Source: Hungatella hathewayi
GTDB taxonomy: Bacteria > Bacillota > Clostridia > Lachnospirales > Lachnospiraceae
Reading direction: 5' to 3'
Length of the DNA stretch: 64,000 bases
Assembly: GCA_025149285.1 (NCBI GenBank)
Contig: CP102274.1
Coordinates: 3,684,001 to 3,748,000, forward strand
The notes below the pieces were generated by a model. The model searched no databases and had not been told where the DNA came from. It saw nothing but the letters and a program-made list of their open reading frames with translations. Numbering within the stretch: the first letter of the stretch is position 1; every line of letters begins with the position of its first letter. Both the position numbers and the translations under genes were made by a program. Positions 1-8,575 of this stretch are shown here, in pieces.

Positions 1-117
1 TCCAATTATTGTTACCAGTAAAGCGATGAATGCATTAACTTTAAATTTAATAATAGTAATCAGTAATATTGCTATTGCAATCAAAAAAATAACGATTAAC
101 CATCCTCCAGTAATCAT
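1..117 (-). CDS. GntP-family gluconate/sugar-acid permease, N-terminal fragment
   Basis: Only the first 39 codons lie in the window; the gene continues past its left edge. Translation gives a short start, one hydrophobic segment rich in Ile and Leu, then IIKFKVNAFIALLV. This resembles the beginning of GntP/GntT permeases, whose first helix is followed by a (K/R)FKxNxFIAL stretch. A GGGAGG sequence lies about six bases before the ATG. The gene follows the aldolase gene by 13 bp on the same strand, so it is probably the uptake component of the sugar-acid operon. The family call rests on about 39 residues and on context; the substrate is not known. Confidence 0.6.
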   Translation of the reverse strand, partial: MITGGWLIVIFLIAIAILLITIIKFKVNAFIALLVTIIG

Positions 118-130
118 ATATACCTCCCAC

Positions 131-1036
131 TTAAACTTCCTTGATTATGCCCAGATCTTCCAGGCCCTTTTTCAGTCTCTCCCTTTCCTCTCCGGTCAAA
201 TCCCTGAAAGGAAAACGCGACGGCCCCATATCAAATCCCTGTAACTTCAGAGCCTCCTTATGCGCAATAGTCGGCATGACAGTGCGGAACAGTTCACGAA
301 TCCTCAAAACCTTTTTTTGAGATTCCCTCGCAGCCTCTATATTGTCATCTTTAAAATGATTCCATATGCTTACCGCAAGTTCAGGGAACACGCTGGCAAC
401 TGCAATGATTCCTCCAGATGCTCCGGCCTGAAGAGCAGGAAGCACCTGAGCATCATTTCCTGTAATCAGTTCAAAATCCATCTTTTCCATTGCAATCTGA
501 TAATTCAGGAGTGTCATGAAATCCATGCTGCTGTCTTTTACTCCGCAAATGTTGCGGTGTTGTTCAGCCACTGTTTTCAGTATTGCCGGAGTGATGGGAT
601 TATTTGTCATGCCACTCATATTGTACAGGTATACCGGCATCCCCTCTGCTGCTTCAGCCACTTTTCCAAAGTACCGGCACAACGCTTTCTCATCATATCT
701 GTGATAATACGGAGCCGTCACTGAGACCGCATCTGCGCCCTTTTTCCTGCCCCATTCAATCATATGATACAATTCGTACTCATTCATAGCTGTAACATTG
801 AACAATACGGTAGTATCTTTTTCCACAGCTTCTCTCGCTGCATCCAGAAGTTTCTCCCTCTCTTCCATTCTAAGATTAACAAATTCTCCGCTGGTTCCTC
901 CTACAAAAATCCCTTTGATGCCACAACCTGTGATATATTGGATTAACCTTGCATACTCATCTGTATTCACTTCACCATTTTCACAAAAAGGAGTGAGTAC
1001 CGGAGCGGTAATCCCCTGCAGTGTTACATTCTTCAT
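131..1036 (-). CDS. DapA-family aldolase, probably 2-keto-3-deoxy sugar-acid aldolase
   Basis: A 301-residue protein of the DHDPS/N-acetylneuraminate lyase family, class I aldolases that form a Schiff base with a pyruvate-type substrate. Visible family marks are GGTSGEF near residue 45 (the GT(T/S)GE loop), the tyrosine in VYLYNMSG near residue 137, and the Schiff-base lysine in CGVKDSS near residue 167. True dihydrodipicolinate synthase is less likely, because the gene sits 11 bp after an IlvD/Edd-type dehydratase and before a GntP permease. That arrangement fits cleavage of a 2-keto-3-deoxy acid to pyruvate and an aldehyde. The start has AGGAGA about seven bases upstream. The exact substrate (gluconate-, galactonate- or pentonate-derived) cannot be read from sequence. 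Confidence 0.8.
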   Translation of the reverse strand: MKNVTLQGITAPVLTPFCENGEVNTDEYARLIQYITGCGIKGIFVGGTSGEFVNLRMEEREKLLDAAREAVEKDTTVLFNVTAMNEYELYHMIEWGRKKGADAVSVTAPYYHRYDEKALCRYFGKVAEAAEGMPVYLYNMSGMTNNPITPAILKTVAEQHRNICGVKDSSMDFMTLLNYQIAMEKMDFELITGNDAQVLPALQAGASGGIIAVASVFPELAVSIWNHFKDDNIEAARESQKKVLRIRELFRTVMPTIAHKEALKLQGFDMGPSRFPFRDLTGEERERLKKGLEDLGIIKEV

Positions 1037-1047
1037 TTATCTTCTCC

Positions 1048-2730
1048 TCACTTTAATACAGCGCCTTCATCCGCAGAGGAGACTTCTCTCGCATAACGGT
1101 AAAGATAACCTTCTGTTATTTTGTATTGAAATTCCGGAAGCCGGTCCAGCCTTTTTTTCAGATCTTCTTCGGACAGTTCGACAGACAGGCTGCCTCCGTC
1201 TATATCGATGGTTATTCTGTCTCCGTCCATCAGCGCCGCAATTGGTCCTCTTTGCGATGTCTCCGGTGAAATATGTCCGATACACGGTCCCCGTGTCGCT
1301 CCGGAGAAACGGCCGTCTGTAATCAGAGCAACTTTTTCCGAATATCCCATGCCTACCAGGGCAGCTGTGGCAGTCAGCATTTCCCGCATTCCGGGTCCTC
1401 CTTTTGGGCCTTCATTTCGTATAACAATGACATCTCCATCTTGTATAGAACCGCCGTAAATTGCCTTTACTGCCTCCTCCTCACATTCAAAGCAGCGGGC
1501 AGGTCCCGTATGTTTTCTCATCTGAGGGGCAACCGCGCTCTGTTTAACAACACAGCCCTTTGGAGCCAGATTTCCATGCAGAACTGCAATGGAACCTTCA
1601 GGAGCGTAGGCTTGTTCCACAGTTCGAATTACTTCCTGATTCCAGATCGTCAGCTGATCCGTATTCTGCCTGTGAGTTTTTCCATTCACCGTCATCAGGT
1701 CGAGATTTACCATTCCGGACAGAGCCTTTAGAACGGCACCCACACCGCCTGCTTCATCGAAATCCAGCATGGTATGTATACCGGACGGCTTTATTTTAGC
1801 CAGATATGGCGTTGTCTTCGATATTTCTCCCAGTTCTTTCATGGTCATATGAAGTCTGCCTTCTCTCGCGATTGCCGGATAATGTAGCATAATATTGGTA
1901 GAGCCTCCTACACTGACACAAACTCTTGCCGATAGATCCAGCATAGCCTGGGTAACAATGTCCCGGGGACATATATGCTCCTCCACAAGGCGAACAATCT
2001 GTACGCCGCTTTGCCTTGCAATACGTTTCTTTTTTCCAGCTACCGCGTGAGCTCCTGCACAGCCCGGCAGCGTCAGACCCATTGCTTCTGCCGCAACGGA
2101 CATGCTGTTAGCAGTCCCCATCATGGCGCAGGAACCGGGCCCCGGTGACATGATACCTTCCATCTCCTCGTACTCTTCCTTCGATATCTCACCTTTTAAC
2201 AGTTTCCCAGCCATCTCCTTTAATTCATATGTTGCATAGCTCTTGGACTGATATACTGCAGGCATCATCGGTCCGCCTGTTACCAGGATTGCAGGTATAT
2301 TCAGCCGCAGCATGGCCATCAGCATAGCCGGTACAATCTTATCGCAGCCGCCCAGCAGTACAAGCCCATCCAGCATATGGGCATTTACATACACTTCAAT
2401 AGAATCTGCAATTACTTCCCGGCTGGGAAGCACGCTGCACATCCCCGCATGACCCTGAGTAAAACCATCACAGATAGAGATCGTGTTGACCTCAAACGGT
2501 ACGCCTCCAGCCTCCGATACCCCGGCCTTAACCTGTTCCGCCAGTTTATCCAGATGGACATGACCCGGGTGCATTTCATTATGCGTATTGATAACTCCAA
2601 TGAATGGCTTTCTTAATTCTTCATTCGACAGTCCCATTCCCCGGAAGTGTGCTCTTGGTCCCGCCATACTCATTCCATTTACGACAACTGCACTTCTGTA
2701 TTTCGTATTTTTATAAGTAAAGTCCTCCAT
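1048..2730 (-). CDS. IlvD/Edd-family dehydratase, probably sugar-acid dehydratase
   Basis: A 560-residue Fe-S dehydratase of the dihydroxyacid/phosphogluconate/sugar-acid dehydratase family. The cluster-ligand regions are present: ISICDG and GMCS early, LLGGCDK, and [12 protein letters not shown]. The C-terminal domain has [12 protein letters not shown], which carries the catalytic serine of the family. The chosen start gives MEDFTYKN and is preceded by AGGAGG with a 5-base gap. A longer in-frame upstream extension would overlap the regulator gene and has no ribosome site. Context (IclR regulator, DapA-type aldolase, GntP permease) supports dehydration of an aldonic acid to its 2-keto-3-deoxy form rather than valine/isoleucine synthesis. 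IlvD cannot be fully excluded. Confidence 0.85.
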   Translation of the reverse strand: MEDFTYKNTKYRSAVVVNGMSMAGPRAHFRGMGLSNEELRKPFIGVINTHNEMHPGHVHLDKLAEQVKAGVSEAGGVPFEVNTISICDGFTQGHAGMCSVLPSREVIADSIEVYVNAHMLDGLVLLGGCDKIVPAMLMAMLRLNIPAILVTGGPMMPAVYQSKSYATYELKEMAGKLLKGEISKEEYEEMEGIMSPGPGSCAMMGTANSMSVAAEAMGLTLPGCAGAHAVAGKKKRIARQSGVQIVRLVEEHICPRDIVTQAMLDLSARVCVSVGGSTNIMLHYPAIAREGRLHMTMKELGEISKTTPYLAKIKPSGIHTMLDFDEAGGVGAVLKALSGMVNLDLMTVNGKTHRQNTDQLTIWNQEVIRTVEQAYAPEGSIAVLHGNLAPKGCVVKQSAVAPQMRKHTGPARCFECEEEAVKAIYGGSIQDGDVIVIRNEGPKGGPGMREMLTATAALVGMGYSEKVALITDGRFSGATRGPCIGHISPETSQRGPIAALMDGDRITIDIDGGSLSVELSEEDLKKRLDRLPEFQYKITEGYLYRYAREVSSADEGAVLK

Positions 2731-2738
2731 ATGTCCTC

Positions 2739-3506
2739 CTATGCTTTTAATTTTTCTGTTATCGCCGCTGCGCTTCGTTTTACCTCTTCCGCAAAGGAAC
2801 ACGCTTTCTCCGGAGAAAATCGGTAATCCGGCGCCGAAATTCCTATTGTTCCTGCAAGATTCCCATCAATTCCGAATATAGGTGCCGCAATACAGACAAT
2901 GTCCGGATTATGCTCCCGGTTATCCAGCGAGTATCCCTGCTGCCGGATTAATTCCAGCTCTCTGTGCAGGGTTTCTTTATGGATAATCGTATTGTTTGTA
3001 TACTGCTTCAGCGGGTTATAGTTCAAATAACTGTCCACCCATTCTCTGCTGTGATATGCAAGAATCAGCTTTCCTCCCGAAGTACATTGAAGTGGGATTT
3101 TCCAGCCAATCCTGGATCTCAGCTGAATTTGATTTTTTGCATCCATCTTTCCTATGTATACCGCCTTATCATTATCCGGCGCAATCAGATGAATGGTCTC
3201 CAGCGATAACTCATTCAGCCGGGTCATCTCCTCCTGCGCTGCTTCCAGCAAATAATCCGACATGTTTACTTTCAGGGCAATATTCATCATACCCATCCCC
3301 AGTTTATACTGCCTCGCCTCTTTGTTTTTTGAAACAAAACCGCATGCCTGAAGTTCCTGCAAAATCCGATGAACCGTACTCGGGCTCAAACCGGTTGCCT
3401 CCGCTATATCACTTAAATTCACCCAGCCTTTCTGCTCTGCTAAAGCCAGAATAATCTGAAGTGCTTTCAAAGCACTATACTCTTTCATTTGTTCCTGAAG
3501 GTCCAT
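2739..3506 (-). CDS. IclR-family transcriptional regulator
   Basis: A 255-residue protein. The N-terminal winged helix-turn-helix spans about residues 10-75, with [19 protein letters not shown] as recognition region. The C-terminal IclR effector-binding domain includes GGKLILA and a late [10 protein letters not shown] stretch. It is the first gene of the sugar-acid operon, followed after 8 bp by the dehydratase. AAAGGAGG precedes the ATG. IclR proteins of such clusters usually sense the sugar acid or its keto-deoxy derivative and control their own operon. Here two 15-bp repeats overlap the operon promoter and are good candidate operators. Confidence 0.92.
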   Translation of the reverse strand: MDLQEQMKEYSALKALQIILALAEQKGWVNLSDIAEATGLSPSTVHRILQELQACGFVSKNKEARQYKLGMGMMNIALKVNMSDYLLEAAQEEMTRLNELSLETIHLIAPDNDKAVYIGKMDAKNQIQLRSRIGWKIPLQCTSGGKLILAYHSREWVDSYLNYNPLKQYTNNTIIHKETLHRELELIRQQGYSLDNREHNPDIVCIAAPIFGIDGNLAGTIGISAPDYRFSPEKACSFAEEVKRSAAAITEKLKA

Positions 3507-3556
3507 GGCTCCTCCTTTTTTTCATATATGGAATATAGTTTTTAAATGTAGAATCA

Positions 3557-3598
3557 ATTGATATTGTCATTATAGAAAGATTGATTGATATCGTCAAT
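3557..3598. promoter_or_regulatory. Paired 15-bp operator-like repeats
   Basis: ATTGATATTGTCATT (3557-3571) and ATTGATATCGTCAAT (3584-3598) are direct repeats 27 bp apart. The second is also an inverted repeat, ATTGA-N5-TCAAT; the first has one mismatch. They cover the -10 and -35 of the operon promoter. Size and symmetry suit an IclR-type dimer. Binding by the adjacent IclR protein is inferred. Confidence 0.55.
3569..3597 (-). promoter_or_regulatory. Sigma-A-type promoter of the IclR/sugar-acid operon
   Basis: Read on the minus strand the -35 is TTGACG and the -10 is TATAAT, with a 17-base spacer. It lies about 60 bases before the IclR start. Both hexamers are covered by the 15-bp repeats annotated separately. 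Confidence 0.75.
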
Positions 3599-3615
3599 GT
3601 CTAAAAGGCAAAAAA

Positions 3616-3662
3616 AGCCATTCTATTTTTGTCTGATAGTTACAAAAATAGCGGCTGTTTTT
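3616..3662 (+). terminator. Hairpin with T tract upstream of the IclR promoter
   Basis: AGCC-TTCTATTTTTGT pairs with ACAAAAATAG-CGGCT, with a small bulge, and is followed by TTTTTT on the plus strand. No plus-strand gene ends here. It may insulate the promoter from antisense reading or be fortuitous. Confidence 0.3.
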
Positions 3663-3991
3663 TAGATATTTTTCAAATATAAAATATATTATTTTTAAAG
3701 TTCACTTCTATTCTAAATATGGAATTTACATGAAGAGCAAAAAATCATGCAGTCAGACAGGTTAAAACAAAAAATCCCCATAAAAAGGGAGGAGCCGGTG
3801 GAATGTGGGTTCCACCGGCGAGTTATGAAAAAAAGTCTTTTTATTAAACAAGTTTTTCTTGTCTATGGTTATAGTATACGGAAGACTTATGAAGTAAGTT
3901 TGTAGAAGATGTAAATAAATTTTGTACAGCATGTGAAAAATGTGTGAAATATGAATTCACTTTACAGGAAGCATATCCGGTCCTATCCCCA
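3663..3991. other. Gene-free spacer containing one strong hairpin
   Basis: This stretch lies between the IclR promoter and the 3' end of the choline-binding-repeat gene. Apart from the hairpin at 3794-3819 it is AT-rich, and I see no ORF, tRNA or recognisable RNA element in it. Confidence 0.5.
3794..3819 (-). terminator. Perfect 10-bp hairpin downstream of the choline-binding-repeat gene
   Basis: GCCGGTGGAA pairs perfectly with TTCCACCGGC around a 6-base loop. On the minus strand it is followed by TCCTCCCTTTTTAT, so the U-rich stretch is slightly displaced. It lies about 170 bp after the stop of the minus-strand gene and is the likely transcript end. Confidence 0.5.
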
Positions 3992-4597
3992 TCAGTCATA
4001 ATAATCGTCAACCAGAACCCCGTTCGTCTCGAAATAGTACAGAGTCCCGTCGATTTCCATATCTCCGGTCACCATGTGGCCGTCAGACGCCAGATAATAC
4101 CAGTCGTCTCCCAGTATCAGCCAGCCTGTTTTCATATAGCCGTTGACGTCAAAGTAATACCACTTGCTGTCGAGCTCCTGCCAGCCGTCTTTATAATACT
4201 GGTTGTCCCCTTTGCAGTAGTACCAGCCGCTCGCATCCTGATGCCAGCCAATGGCAGTCGCCTGGGTCTCCGGCTGAGTCTCTGCTTTCGTTTCCGGCTG
4301 TACTGCCGGCTTCTGTTCCGTCTGTTGTGTGGTCTGCCTGTCCTCTGAGGCAGCTCCTGACTGATAAGGGCATACGCCGTTCGGGTGCAGATGCGCCGGA
4401 TAGCCGCCGCAATGGTAATGGTAACTTCCCAGGCCGCTCTTATTCTGGTTGTCTTTGTGGCCTCCATTGGCATCCGTACGCCCGGAGTGCGCCTCCGCCT
4501 CGATGGAAAACGGGGTTCCGGGTATCACGGTAAAGGTGGACACCAGAAGGCTGCCGCTAATTAAATAAACCGCTAATTTTTTGCAATGCTTTTTCAT
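3992..4597 (-). CDS. Secreted YHYH-motif protein with choline/cell-wall-binding repeats
   Basis: A 201-residue exported protein. Residues 1-35 form a signal peptide (MKKHCKKLAVYLISGSLL and a cleavage-like AEA). A short YHYH module follows, with HSGRTDANGGHKDN and GSYHYHCGG and a further HLHPNGVCPY; it is rich in His and Cys and may bind metal. Residues ~75-120 are a Gln/Thr/Pro/Glu linker. The C-terminal ~80 residues hold about four repeats of the GWxxxxxxWYY type found in choline- or cell-wall-binding proteins. The start was moved to the Met with GGAGGG 7 bases upstream; the 11 extra upstream residues lack a ribosome site. It is likely attached non-covalently to the cell surface. Its function is unknown. 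Confidence 0.75.
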   Translation of the reverse strand: MKKHCKKLAVYLISGSLLVSTFTVIPGTPFSIEAEAHSGRTDANGGHKDNQNKSGLGSYHYHCGGYPAHLHPNGVCPYQSGAASEDRQTTQQTEQKPAVQPETKAETQPETQATAIGWHQDASGWYYCKGDNQYYKDGWQELDSKWYYFDVNGYMKTGWLILGDDWYYLASDGHMVTGDMEIDGTLYYFETNGVLVDDYYD

Positions 4598-4676
4598 ACA
4601 GATCCCTCCTGCAAATTGTATTTCTTTCATTATACGATAAAGCGTCAGGGAAAGCTATAGCGCCCGCATCTTTTCT

Positions 4677-6137
4677 TTAATGAATCAGAGCATTGGCAAG
4701 GGGCAGCCCCACCAGAAGCGCCAGTACCAGTTCCAATACCACGTACATGATGTTATAGCGGTAAATATCTCCGGATTTTATCCAGTTCTTATTGCTGAAC
4801 AGCATGGCCGCAAACGGAGATGCCGCCGGAGTCGCAATGGCACACGAGAGCACAAAGATTCCCATAATGGAAACCAGAGGGGCGGAATTAATCCCGGCCT
4901 GCAGGCAGTAGGTTGCCACCACCGGCTGAAGGATCATGCCGATCACCAGGGAATTGCAGACATTCGTCAGCACACAGCCGATGATCAGAAGCATGGCGCC
5001 GAAGACAAGCGGGCTCATACCGGTGAAAATCGGGGAAAGGATGGTATTTAAAAATGCGGTCACTCCCGTGCTTTCATTCGTCAGCACGCCTCCCAGCAGG
5101 ATTGCGGAGGTCACCAGGAAAAAGGTTCCCCAGGCAAATACCCCGATATTCTCTTCAATTGTAATAGCCGGTGTTCCATCAATTTTCACTGCAAATAAGA
5201 TCACCAGGAATAAAAGAGCCATCCCGAAGGAGTTGGCGCTGAGCCATGCCATGCCCGGAAGTGTGGGGAAAAGGCTTGGCAGAAGCATGCTTAACAGGAA
5301 ACAGACGCAGATCAGCGCCACTGCCTTCTGTCTTTTGCTCAGCGGAGGCAGCGGATTTTTATTCAGCTGTTCCAGCGTCAGATTCTTTAACCTGCTCACG
5401 TCGGGATGCAGGACATATTTGGTAAAGAGAATCACAGCTCCGCTGCATAAGAAGCCGTAAATCAACGCGACGAGCAGCCACTGTCCGTTGTTGATCACTA
5501 CGGTTGTTCCCAGAAGGTTCTGAGACACGGTTGTGTAGTTGGAAATCAGTGCGAGACCGTTGCTCATGTATGGCGGAACCGGGAATCCGATGGCACAGGC
5601 CACAACAATCAGGATGAGCATAATGGTAGGATATGCCTCGAACGGCTTCATACCGATATCCTCAAAAATATCGTAAAGAATTGGCCAGAACAGGAATATC
5701 GGCGCAAAGCAGCCCACAAACGCGGCGATCAGCATGGATCCGATAAAGAGTATGGCAGTAAATGCCCACGGACGGCCGATAATAAATTTTCTCGTCAGGA
5801 AGAAACGGCCGATATAGGCGCTGATCCGGTTCGTCTGCAGACTGTTCATCAGGATCATCAGAAAGAACAGCTGAACAACCGTGGGATTGCCGAACGCAGT
5901 ATTCAGCACGGCTCCCATCGGTGCATAACCGGAGGTGCCGATCATAAAGATACAGAGAATGCTGGACCAGACCGGGTCGACTGTCGTCCACAGATAGAGC
6001 GTTCCGATGAAAATGCCGAAGATCTGTTTACCTACTGGTGTGATATTGGGCATGTGAATCGGCAGCAGGCGAAACAGGAGCATAATTGCGATGCCGATCA
6101 TGCAGTGAAACGGATACATATTTTTCTTTTGTTTCAT
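4677..6137 (-). CDS. DASS (SLC13-type) anion/dicarboxylate symporter family protein
   Basis: A 486-residue polytopic membrane protein with roughly 11-13 hydrophobic segments. It contains family-like loops such as NPTVVQLFF, PVPPYMSNG and a C-terminal CAIATPAASPFAAML followed by a final helix, as in sodium-coupled carboxylate or sulfate transporters. A soluble linker with charged residues lies near 250-275. GGGGG is located about 6 bases before the ATG. The gene diverges from a Crp/Fnr regulator across a 160-bp region with inverted repeats, so that regulator probably controls it. The substrate cannot be derived from sequence; C4-dicarboxylate or a related organic anion is plausible. Confidence 0.75.
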   Translation of the reverse strand: MKQKKNMYPFHCMIGIAIMLLFRLLPIHMPNITPVGKQIFGIFIGTLYLWTTVDPVWSSILCIFMIGTSGYAPMGAVLNTAFGNPTVVQLFFLMILMNSLQTNRISAYIGRFFLTRKFIIGRPWAFTAILFIGSMLIAAFVGCFAPIFLFWPILYDIFEDIGMKPFEAYPTIMLILIVVACAIGFPVPPYMSNGLALISNYTTVSQNLLGTTVVINNGQWLLVALIYGFLCSGAVILFTKYVLHPDVSRLKNLTLEQLNKNPLPPLSKRQKAVALICVCFLLSMLLPSLFPTLPGMAWLSANSFGMALLFLVILFAVKIDGTPAITIEENIGVFAWGTFFLVTSAILLGGVLTNESTGVTAFLNTILSPIFTGMSPLVFGAMLLIIGCVLTNVCNSLVIGMILQPVVATYCLQAGINSAPLVSIMGIFVLSCAIATPAASPFAAMLFSNKNWIKSGDIYRYNIMYVVLELVLALLVGLPLANALIH

Positions 6138-6160
6138 GGTATTTCCCCCTAATCTATTTT

Positions 6161-6210
6161 ATTGTTACAATATTAACATACTGATATCACACATACCATA
6201 GCAGGTGCTA
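6161..6210. promoter_or_regulatory. Divergent control region with inverted repeats
   Basis: Two short inverted repeats sit between the transporter and the Crp-type gene: ATTGTTACAAT (6161-6171) and TAGCAGGTGCTA (6199-6210, a perfect TAGCA-N2-TGCTA). Crp/Fnr proteins bind dyads of about this size, so these are candidate operators. The assignment to the adjacent regulator is inferred. Confidence 0.4.
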
Positions 6211-6298
6211 AGATACAAAATGCATTTTTCAGTGGATACCAGGGAAAAGGTGTGCTATAGTTATATCAGTAAAAAAAGATTTATACGGGAGGATGACC

Positions 6299-6970
6299 AT
6301 GGAACCATATCAGATCAGAGAAGATTTTATTCGCTGCGGAATTCGCAGAGAGGCGAAAAAGAATCAATATCTGTTTGATCCATCGCGTGAGGGCTGCGAT
6401 AATATCTGTTTTCTGGATGAGGGGATCGCGGCTCTGACACGGATCAATGATGATGGAGAGGAGCATGTTTACCTCTATTTTGGGGAAAAGCGGCTGGTTG
6501 GCTTTGCCAATGCACTGGTGAAACACTTTCCTTATGACTGGCAGCGCTATATCACCCCTTCCCCGTTCTGGATCACGGCAAAAACAAATTGTGTCTATTA
6601 CAGCATGCGGGAAAAACAGTTTGAATCCATGATGGATTCTTCCCCGTATTTCACCCAGTGCGTGTTAGGCGCAACCACTTTAAATTATCTGGAACTGGTC
6701 AATAAAATCCAGTGGATGATGGACGGCGACAAAACCGCACAGTTCTGTAAGTGGCTCCTGACCTACAGCATTAAGAAACGCGGGAAATCCATGATTCCCA
6801 AGGCATTTTCTTTTGTTGAGGTCGCCAACTATCTGGGCATGCATCCGGTAACCGTAAGCCGCATTGCCAGGAAGCTGAGGGAGACGGGAATTATAGCCCG
6901 GGAAGACGGCTGTCTGGTTATCCAGGATGAAGAAAAATTGAGAGCGATGACGCTGCTGCAGAACGGATGA
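6299..6970 (+). CDS. Crp/Fnr-family transcriptional regulator
   Basis: A 223-residue protein. The first ~130 residues are a cyclic-nucleotide-binding-like beta barrel, though without an obvious cAMP phosphate cassette. The C-terminal winged helix has FVEVANYLGMHPVTVSRIARKL as its helix-turn-helix near residues 165-190. No Fnr-type cysteine cluster is visible, so the effector is probably a small molecule rather than oxygen. Two ATGs are close together. The second, giving MEPYQIRED, was chosen because GGGAGG lies 6 bases before it, while the first would overlap the ribosome site. It is divergent from the DASS transporter. Confidence 0.88.
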   Translation: MEPYQIREDFIRCGIRREAKKNQYLFDPSREGCDNICFLDEGIAALTRINDDGEEHVYLYFGEKRLVGFANALVKHFPYDWQRYITPSPFWITAKTNCVYYSMREKQFESMMDSSPYFTQCVLGATTLNYLELVNKIQWMMDGDKTAQFCKWLLTYSIKKRGKSMIPKAFSFVEVANYLGMHPVTVSRIARKLRETGIIAREDGCLVIQDEEKLRAMTLLQNG

Positions 6971-6987
6971 GGCAAACCGCTGTCAGT

Positions 6988-7032
6988 CAAAAAACGGAGG
7001 GCAAACTGAACCATTCAGTTCTGCCCTCCGTT
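6988..7032 (-). terminator. Intrinsic terminator of the GH94-phosphohexomutase operon
   Basis: A near-perfect 18-bp stem (AACGGAGGGCA...ACTGAA) with a 3-4 base loop is followed on the minus strand by TTTTTT. It lies about 70 bp after the mutase stop and can also stop plus-strand transcripts of the Crp-type gene. Confidence 0.8.
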
Positions 7033-7099
7033 ATCCGATTACCAGTCAATTGCTGCTGCCGGAGCCCAAACGCCGGCCTGAGCTCCGGAATCAAATGAT

Positions 7100-8575
7100 T
7101 TAGTTTCTGTTTCCTTTAATATTTAAAAACTCTTCAAAACACTCGCACATCCTGATCGCATCCTTCGGATCTCCCATCTCACAGAAAATCCTCAAAAGCG
7201 GTTCTGTTCCGGAAAATCTTGCGATAATCCAGCCGCCGTTCTTAAAGTACACCTTGCAGCCATCCAGATAGGATATCTTGTCGATCTCCAGATCCATCTC
7301 AGGAAGCTGTTTCTGGATTAAAAGGGTGTCATAGATCTGATCCTTCTTCTCCTGGCTGAACTTGTAATCCCGCTCCTCCATATGGATTGCGCCGTACTCG
7401 TCCTCAATATCCCTGGCAATCTGGGACAGCTTCTTGCCGGTAACGGCGATCATCTCCACCAGAAGCGTGGAGGCGTAAATGCCATCTTTGCCGTTGATAT
7501 GACCGCGCACCGTCAGTCCGCCAGAGGACTCGCCGCCGATGATGGCATTCGTCTCATTCATCTTCGCAGAGATATATTTGAAGCCAACCGGCACTTCGTA
7601 GCACTTCTCTCCAAAGCCTTCCGCAACCTTGTCAAGCATGTGGGTAGTCGCCACGTTGCGGACTACCGCGCCCTTCCAGCCTTTGTACTTGACGAGATAG
7701 TAATAAAGCATTACCAGAATGTCGTTGGGATGGAGGAATTTGCCCGTATCGTCGATCACGCCCACACGGTCGGCGTCTCCGTCGGTAGCGATACCGATGT
7801 CGCACTTGCGGTCCACCACGTAATTCTGGAGACTTCTTAAGGTAAAGGCTGACGGCGCCGGCAGTTTTCCGCCGAACAGTGTGTCGTGTTCTTCATGGAT
7901 CACCTGAACGTCACAGCGGGCAGTCGCCAAAATGGTCCGAAGCGATGTATTGCTGACCCCGTACATGGGATCAATGGCAATCCTCAAACCGCGGTCCCGG
8001 ATCGCCTGCATATTGACGGCACTGATAATATTATCCAGATATTCATTTAAAGGATTGATCTCCTCGATGATTCCGGTCTCGATGCCTTTCTCATACTCCA
8101 TCACGCGAACCGCCGGCTCCTCCGAATCAGAACCCCGGGTTACGCAGGCCGCTTTAAGCACTTCCTCCTCGATTCCATGAATATACCGTTCAATCTCCTG
8201 TGTCTGAAGTTCATCCGCGTCGCGGCCTCCCTTTGTAAACACCTTGATTCCGTTATAGACCGCGGGATTATGGCTGGCTGTAATCATCATGCCGTAAGGC
8301 ATCTCATGGCGCATGACAAAGAACATGATGAGCGGAGTGGGGGCGGAACCAAGAATGAACTTCACTGGAACACCCTCTGCCGCAAACACTTCACTTGCCC
8401 AGATCGCGGCTTCCTTTGATAAGAATCTCCTGTCATAGCCGATAGCGATCCCCTGCTCCGCTACCCCCTCATCCTTCATTTTATTGACGAGAGCCCTGGA
8501 CAGCTTCTGGATATTCTCCCTCGTAAACTCATCGCCGATGACGGCTCTCCAGCCGCCGGTGCCAAATTTAATCAT
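7100..8575 (-). CDS. Phosphohexomutase (phosphoglucomutase/phospho-GlcNAc mutase type)
   Basis: A 491-residue member of the alpha-D-phosphohexomutase superfamily, which interconverts sugar 1- and 6-phosphates. The four family signatures are visible: phosphoserine loop TASHNPAVYNGIK near residue 97, metal loop DGDADRVG near 268, sugar-binding GGESSGG near 350, and phosphate-binding RFSGTEP near 455. The start overlaps the stop of the upstream GH94 gene by 4 bp (ATGA), so the two are translationally coupled. The protein would convert the sugar 1-phosphate released by the phosphorylase. If the phosphorylase acts on chitobiose, the substrate is GlcNAc-1-P; if on cellobiose, Glc-1-P. Confidence 0.88.
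   Translation of the reverse strand: MIKFGTGGWRAVIGDEFTRENIQKLSRALVNKMKDEGVAEQGIAIGYDRRFLSKEAAIWASEVFAAEGVPVKFILGSAPTPLIMFFVMRHEMPYGMMITASHNPAVYNGIKVFTKGGRDADELQTQEIERYIHGIEEEVLKAACVTRGSDSEEPAVRVMEYEKGIETGIIEEINPLNEYLDNIISAVNMQAIRDRGLRIAIDPMYGVSNTSLRTILATARCDVQVIHEEHDTLFGGKLPAPSAFTLRSLQNYVVDRKCDIGIATDGDADRVGVIDDTGKFLHPNDILVMLYYYLVKYKGWKGAVVRNVATTHMLDKVAEGFGEKCYEVPVGFKYISAKMNETNAIIGGESSGGLTVRGHINGKDGIYASTLLVEMIAVTGKKLSQIARDIEDEYGAIHMEERDYKFSQEKKDQIYDTLLIQKQLPEMDLEIDKISYLDGCKVYFKNGGWIIARFSGTEPLLRIFCEMGDPKDAIRMCECFEEFLNIKGNRN

Noticed and set aside
2731..2802. N-terminal extension of the dehydratase
   Set aside because: The 24 extra codons overlap the end of the IclR gene and lack a ribosome site; AGGAGG points to the later ATG.
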